This document shows, piece after piece, positions 32,394 to 35,802 of a stretch of 35,802 bases of DNA. The notes beneath the pieces are model-generated. The model was not told the DNA's origin, ran no database searches, and saw only the letters and a program-made list of their open reading frames with translations. Origin of the DNA: Acholeplasmatales bacterium (GTDB taxonomy: Bacteria > Bacillota_I > Bacilli_A > Acholeplasmatales > Anaeroplasmataceae); contig JAILPD010000029.1 of NCBI GenBank assembly GCA_024690445.1, positions 1-35,802 on the forward strand. The letters run 5' to 3'. A program made the position numbers and the translations under genes. Within the stretch, counting starts at the first letter, position 1, and each line of letters starts with the position of its first letter.

Positions 32394-32945
32394 ATGATTG
32401 ATGAGAAGAGATTACAAAACGCATTTAGAGAAATAATTTTAGCATTAGGTGATGATCCAAATAGAGAAGGATTAATTGATACACCAAGAAGAGCCGCAGA
32501 AATGTATTTAGAGCAATTTGAGGGTATGAATTATACTAATGAAGAAATTGCAGATATGTTTAATAAATCATTTGATGGTGATTATTTAACAGATTCAAAG
32601 AATTTAGTCGTTGTTAAGGATATTGATGTATTTTCTCATTGTGAGCATCATTTAGCATTAATGTATGATATGAAAGTTGATATTGCTTATATTCCAAATG
32701 GAAGAGTAATTGGCTTATCTAAGATTGCAAGAATTGCCGATATGGTTTCTAAGAGATTACAGCTTCAAGAGCGTATTGGTAATGATATTTTATATATAAT
32801 GAAAAAGATTACTAATTCAAATAATATTTATGTAAAAATTAGTGGCTGCCATAGCTGCGTAACAGCAAGAGGTGTTAAAAAAAGAAGTGTCACTGTTACA
32901 TATTCTAAGCTTGGTAATAATATTAGTGATGGGGTGTTCATGTAA
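32394..32945 (+). CDS. folE: GTP cyclohydrolase I (type IA)
   Basis: 183 residues. It opens GTP to dihydroneopterin triphosphate, the entry point for both folate and queuosine. Family blocks are present: DDPNREGLIDTPRRAAEMY, the zinc and catalytic region VFSHCEHHLAL, GLSKIARIADMVSKRLQLQE and the second zinc cysteine region GCHSCVTARGVKK. The AAAGGGGTG site sets the start at 32394, two bases after the queE stop. Its presence inside the que operon ties this copy to preQ1 synthesis, although it could also serve folate. The stop shares one base with the queC start. Confidence 0.96.
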   Translation: MIDEKRLQNAFREIILALGDDPNREGLIDTPRRAAEMYLEQFEGMNYTNEEIADMFNKSFDGDYLTDSKNLVVVKDIDVFSHCEHHLALMYDMKVDIAYIPNGRVIGLSKIARIADMVSKRLQLQERIGNDILYIMKKITNSNNIYVKISGCHSCVTARGVKKRSVTVTYSKLGNNISDGVFM

Positions 32946-33631
32946 TGAAGGCATTAGTATTATTTTCAGGTGGTCTTGATTCAACTACAGCTTTAGCTAA
33001 GGCTATTAATGAATATGGAAAAGAAAATGTAGTTGCCTTATCCATTTCTTATGGTCAAAAGCACGTAAAAGAAATTGAGGCAAGTAACAATATAGTTAAA
33101 TATTATGGTGTTGAGCATATATTCTTAGATTTATCTAAGATATTTGAATTTTCAGATTGTTCATTATTATCTCACTCTGATAAAGAAGTTCCAGAAGGAG
33201 ATTATAAGGATCAATTAGATAAGCAAGATGGAAAGCCCCTTTCAACTTATGTTCCATTTAGAAATGGTCTATTCCTATCTAGCGCCGCAGCAATTGCTAT
33301 ATCTAAGGGTTGTGATATTATTTTCTATGGTGCTCACGCAGATGATTCTGCTGGTAACGCCTATCCAGATTGTTCAGTAGAATTTACTAAAGCAATTAAT
33401 GATGCTATTTATTTAGGTAGTGGTAAGCAAGTAAAAGTAGTAGGACCTTTTGTAAATATGCATAAGGCAGATATTGTAAAATTAGGTACTAAATTAAATG
33501 TGCCATATAATCTAACTTGGTCATGTTACCAAGGACATGATAAGGCATGTGGTAAGTGTGGTACATGTATTGATAGAATTAAAGCGTTTGAAGCAAATGG
33601 ATTAAAAGATCCAATTGAGTATGAGGAGTAA
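32945..33631 (+). CDS. queC: 7-cyano-7-deazaguanine (preQ0) synthase
   Basis: 228 residues. The PP-loop ATPase motif LFSGGLDSTTAL is at the N-terminus. YVPFRNGLFLSSAAAIA and YGAHADDSAGNAYPDC follow, and the C-terminal zinc site is CYQGHDKACGKCGTC (four Cys). It converts CDG to preQ0 using ATP and ammonia, the fourth step. TAATG overlap with folE and GGGGTG upstream support coupled translation. The gene is complete with no unusual residues. Confidence 0.96.
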   Translation: MKALVLFSGGLDSTTALAKAINEYGKENVVALSISYGQKHVKEIEASNNIVKYYGVEHIFLDLSKIFEFSDCSLLSHSDKEVPEGDYKDQLDKQDGKPLSTYVPFRNGLFLSSAAAIAISKGCDIIFYGAHADDSAGNAYPDCSVEFTKAINDAIYLGSGKQVKVVGPFVNMHKADIVKLGTKLNVPYNLTWSCYQGHDKACGKCGTCIDRIKAFEANGLKDPIEYEE

Positions 33632-33634
33632 TAT

Positions 33635-34117
33635 ATGGAAAGAGAAAAAGAAGGATTAAAGAATTTGGGAAAGAAAACAAATTATGAATTTGATTACAAT
33701 CCAAATGTATTAGAAAAGTTCCAAAATAAGCATAGAGATAATGATTATTTCATTAAATTCAATTGTCCTGAATTTACATCTTTATGCCCAATTACTGGTC
33801 AACCAGATTTCGCAACTATTTATATTTCATATATTGCAGATGAATTCTGTGTTGAATCTAAATCATTAAAGCTTTATTTATTCTCATTTAGAAATCATGG
33901 TGATTTCCACGAGGATTGCGTAAATATTATTATGAAGGATTTAATTAAATTATTAAATCCTAGATATATTGAAGTCTGGGGTAAATTCTTGCCTAGAGGT
34001 GGCATTTCTATTGACCCATACGCAAATTATGGTAGACCTAATACAAAGTATGCAGAAATGGCAAATTATAGGCTTATGAACCATGATTTAAATCCTGAAA
34101 TGGTTAATAATAGATAA
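33635..34117 (+). CDS. queF: NADPH-dependent preQ0 reductase (type I, YkvM-like)
   Basis: 160 residues, the short unimodular QueF type. Catalytic Cys51 and Asp58 are in [15 protein letters not shown], and the substrate glutamate Glu74 is in [12 protein letters not shown], with the NADPH-binding [10 protein letters not shown] and the C-terminal [12 protein letters not shown]. It reduces the nitrile of preQ0 to the aminomethyl of preQ1, the fifth step and the riboswitch ligand. The gene follows queC by 3 bases and is the last in the operon. The only hairpin downstream is at 34173, after a probable promoter for the next gene. Confidence 0.96.
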   Translation: MEREKEGLKNLGKKTNYEFDYNPNVLEKFQNKHRDNDYFIKFNCPEFTSLCPITGQPDFATIYISYIADEFCVESKSLKLYLFSFRNHGDFHEDCVNIIMKDLIKLLNPRYIEVWGKFLPRGGISIDPYANYGRPNTKYAEMANYRLMNHDLNPEMVNNR

Positions 34118-34150
34118 AATATTAATTAAATAAAAATATTTAATAATTTT

Positions 34151-34159
34151 TGGTATACT
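34151..34159 (+). promoter_or_regulatory. Possible extended -10 promoter of the MATE gene
   Basis: TGG followed directly by TATACT (34154-34159) is a good extended -10, but there is no clear -35. The transcript would start about 34166 and run through the hairpin at 34173-34200. Confidence 0.42.
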
Positions 34160-34172
34160 TATATTGTTTTTA

Positions 34173-34207
34173 AGAAAGACGTGTTAATCTGCGTCTTTCT
34201 ATTTTTT
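34173..34207 (+). terminator. Terminator / possible attenuator between queF and the MATE gene
   Basis: AGAAAGACG (34173-34181) pairs perfectly with CGTCTTTCT (34192-34200), 10-base loop, followed by ATTTTTT. It ends the que operon and also lies in the leader of the MATE gene if the promoter at 34151 is used. Confidence 0.82.
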
Positions 34208-34220
34208 AAGGGTGTATAAA

Positions 34221-35567
34221 ATGAATAAAAGGTTTTGGAAAAAGGTATTAATTATAGGATTACCTGTTTCAATTCAAAATTTAATAAATACAACAGTTAA
34301 TATGGTTGATACATTTATGATTGGTTCTTTAGGCGATGATTATGTATCGGCTGTAGGATTAGCATCTAAGGTATTCTTTGTAATGAATCTATTAATATTT
34401 GGTATAGTATCTGGTTCATCAGTATTATTAAGCCAATATTATGGAAAAAGAGATGATGAAAATTTAAATAAAACCTTTGGTTTTATGATGTTATTATCAC
34501 TTTTAGGTAGTTTATTATTCTTCATATTAGCAATGGCTATTCCAGATAGCTTAATGAGAATATTTACTACAAGTGATACTTTAATAGAAATTGGCGCACC
34601 TTATTTAAGAATTGTATCTATAAGCTACATATTTACTGCCTTTTCTATGGCAGCATCTGCCATGTTAAGATGTATAAATAAAACTAAAGCTCCTATGCTA
34701 TTTTCATCTATTTCAGTGTTAGTAAATGTATTATTTAATTATTTATTTATTTTTGGAAAGCTTGGAATTACTCCATTAGAGGCAAATGGTGCCGCAGTAG
34801 GTACTATTATTGCAAGAGTAGTCGAATTTATTTCCATACTTTTATATTTATTATTTGCAAAAAGAGATGTTAAATTAAATATAAAAGAAATGATAAATAT
34901 TGATAAAGAAACAATAAAGAAGAATTTTAGATTTGCGCTTCCTGTAATCATCAATGAATTAGGGTGGGGATTAGGTACTACTTTATATTCTGTAGTATAT
35001 GGTCATATGAGCAATGATGTAGTTGCTGCTATGACAATAGCAACGGCACTTGAGGACTTAGTATGGGCATTATTATTTGGCGTTTCAACTGCATGTTCAG
35101 TAATTGTTGGAAATCAGCTTGGTGCTAATGATTTAAAGGGTGCAGAAGTAACAGCTAAAAAACTATTAATATTTGGACTTATCTTATCAGCATTATTAGG
35201 TGGAATAATGCTTGCGTTAATTGAGCCATACATTATGCTATATAATGCAAGTGATGTAGTAATGACATATATTAGAAGAGTATGCATAGCATATGCAATT
35301 CTTATGCCTGCAAGAACATTTAATTTAATTATGATTGTAGGTATTTTAAGAAGTGGTGGAGATACACTATTCTGTATGATAATGGAATTATCTTGTCTTT
35401 GGGGTGTAGGTCTTTTATCTGGTGCTATAGGTGCATTTGTCTTTAATTTAGATGTGTTATTTGTTTATTTATTATTTGAATCAGAACAAATAATTAAAAT
35501 AATTATTGGATTCTTTAGATATAAGCAGAAAAAATGGGTTAGAAATATTGCTATAAAAGAAGCCTAA
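34221..35567 (+). CDS. MATE-family multidrug/Na+ or H+ antiporter
   Basis: 448 residues with about twelve hydrophobic segments in two halves. Family features are VSIQNLINTTVNMVDTFMIG in the first helix pair, VGLASKVFFVMNLLIFGIVSGSS and LSQYYGKRDD at the end of the first half, and the matching ALPVIINELGWGLGT, MTIATALEDLVWALLFG and VGNQLGANDLKGAE in the second half. These exporters expel cationic drugs or metabolites using Na+ or H+ gradients; the substrate cannot be told from sequence. The ATG at 34221 follows AAGGGTG. It stands alone between two terminators. A link to queuosine metabolism is not indicated. Confidence 0.94.
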   Translation: MNKRFWKKVLIIGLPVSIQNLINTTVNMVDTFMIGSLGDDYVSAVGLASKVFFVMNLLIFGIVSGSSVLLSQYYGKRDDENLNKTFGFMMLLSLLGSLLFFILAMAIPDSLMRIFTTSDTLIEIGAPYLRIVSISYIFTAFSMAASAMLRCINKTKAPMLFSSISVLVNVLFNYLFIFGKLGITPLEANGAAVGTIIARVVEFISILLYLLFAKRDVKLNIKEMINIDKETIKKNFRFALPVIINELGWGLGTTLYSVVYGHMSNDVVAAMTIATALEDLVWALLFGVSTACSVIVGNQLGANDLKGAEVTAKKLLIFGLILSALLGGIMLALIEPYIMLYNASDVVMTYIRRVCIAYAILMPARTFNLIMIVGILRSGGDTLFCMIMELSCLWGVGLLSGAIGAFVFNLDVLFVYLLFESEQIIKIIIGFFRYKQKKWVRNIAIKEA

Positions 35568-35587
35568 AAATTAGGTTTTCTACTAGT

Positions 35588-35620
35588 GGAGCGTAATAGT
35601 TCATATTGCACTCCCTTTTT
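35588..35620 (+). terminator. Terminator after the MATE gene
   Basis: GGAGCGTAATA (35588-35598) pairs with TATTGCACTCC (35604-35614), with one mismatch and one wobble pair, loop GTTCA, tail CTTTTT. A smaller CCTAA/TTAGG hairpin (35563-35575) with TTTTC precedes it at the stop codon. Confidence 0.72.
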
Positions 35621-35634
35621 AATTTTGGTATAAT
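35606..35634 (+). promoter_or_regulatory. Promoter of the downstream phosphofructokinase-like gene
   Basis: TTGCAC (35606-35611), 17 bases, TATAAT (35629-35634) with TGG just upstream (extended -10). The -35 is the 3' arm of the preceding terminator. The leader to 35725 is about 85 bases and AT-rich, with no clear riboswitch. Confidence 0.75.
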
Positions 35635-35724
35635 TAGAATTACGATAATGGCAATCCAAATAATAATAAAATATAAATATTTTAGAATGCCTTATTAATA
35701 TTTTTTTAAAGGAGATTTACGAAT

Positions 35725-35802
35725 ATGAAATTATCACCACTTCAAAAGGCGAGATACCAATATGTTCCAAAGTTACCTGGAATGTTAAGAAATGGTATTA
35801 AT
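35725..35802 (+). CDS. Probable PPi-dependent phosphofructokinase, N-terminus only (3' truncated)
   Basis: Only the first 26 codons are in the window. They read MKLSPLQKARYQYVPKLPG and continue to the window edge. This opening (SPLQ-AR-Y-PKLP) is what I recall for the long diphosphate--fructose-6-phosphate 1-phosphotransferases of anaerobic Firmicutes and relatives, which use pyrophosphate instead of ATP in glycolysis. AAAGGAG (35708-35714) supports the start. The catalytic domain lies beyond the window, so the call rests on the first residues alone. Confidence 0.55.
   Translation, partial: MKLSPLQKARYQYVPKLPGMLRNGIN

Noticed and set aside
1..35802. Mycoplasma-type recoding of TGA to tryptophan
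   Set aside because: Several genes end in TGA (for example the YitT and Lon-like genes in ATGA overlaps), tryptophans are TGG, and RF2 is present.
1..35802. CRISPR arrays, insertion sequences, phage genes, tRNA or rRNA genes
   Set aside because: No direct-repeat arrays, transposase or integrase motifs, or tRNA-like cloverleaf sequences were seen in the short gaps between genes.

Overview
The window is a dense, AT-rich stretch of bacterial chromosome, nearly all of it genes on the + strand. TGA is a normal stop: several genes end in it, tryptophan is TGG, and a UGA-reading release factor (prfB) is present. Purine-rich Shine-Dalgarno sites, TTGACA/TATAAT-type promoters, hairpin plus T-tract terminators, an L27 precursor with its dedicated protease, a preQ1 riboswitch, a lipobox lipoprotein and an ECF sigma factor all point to a low-GC Firmicute. 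An uncultured gut Bacilli or Mollicutes-related lineage (RF39, Erysipelotrichales or Acholeplasma-like) is my guess; the order is not proven by the sequence.

Layout. 1-2100: ribosome module rplU (3' end), prp, rpmA, obgE. 2127-2723 (- strand): an unrecognised ParB/sulfiredoxin-like protein, divergent from a heterodimeric ABC exporter pair (2832-6391). 6430-6944: two small unknown genes. 7057-8716: an Lrp/AsnC regulator and an alaT-like aminotransferase. 8796-11438: prfB, a YitT-family membrane protein and recX. 11560-15979: glycogen branching enzyme and glycogen phosphorylase. 16040-17740: a membrane-embedded MutS-like ATPase whose 3' end overlaps a convergent HAD phosphatase (17711-18478, - strand). 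18628-24414: a run with a single-pass membrane protein, an FtsK/SpoIIIE motor lacking its own membrane domain, signal peptidase I, RbgA and RNase HII. 24524-29446: dCMP deaminase, a YlbL-like Lon-family protease, a small membrane protein, signal peptidase II, an RluD-type pseudouridine synthase and a lipoprotein with an esterase-like domain. 29558-31163: ECF sigma factor and a membrane partner. 31194-34117: a preQ1 riboswitch followed by queD-queE-folE-queC-queF, the complete GTP-to-preQ1 pathway. 34221-35567: a MATE exporter. 35725-end: start of a probable PPi-dependent phosphofructokinase.

Genes that work together: Prp matures L27; FolE, QueD, QueE, QueC and QueF act in sequence; GlgB and GlgP build and degrade glycogen; the two ABC half-transporters form one exporter; the sigma factor and its overlapping partner look like a sigma/anti-sigma pair; the membrane protein at 18628 may anchor the TM-less FtsK motor. 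Intergenic regions are very tight, and several promoters are embedded in the upstream gene's terminator. No tRNA, rRNA, CRISPR array, insertion sequence or phage gene is visible, and no gene-free gap exceeds 300 bases. The content is mainly conserved housekeeping. The least ordinary pieces are the TM-less FtsK with adjacent anchor candidate, the transmembrane MutS homologue, the lipoprotein/sigma/anti-sigma cluster and the nested promoter-terminator arrangements.
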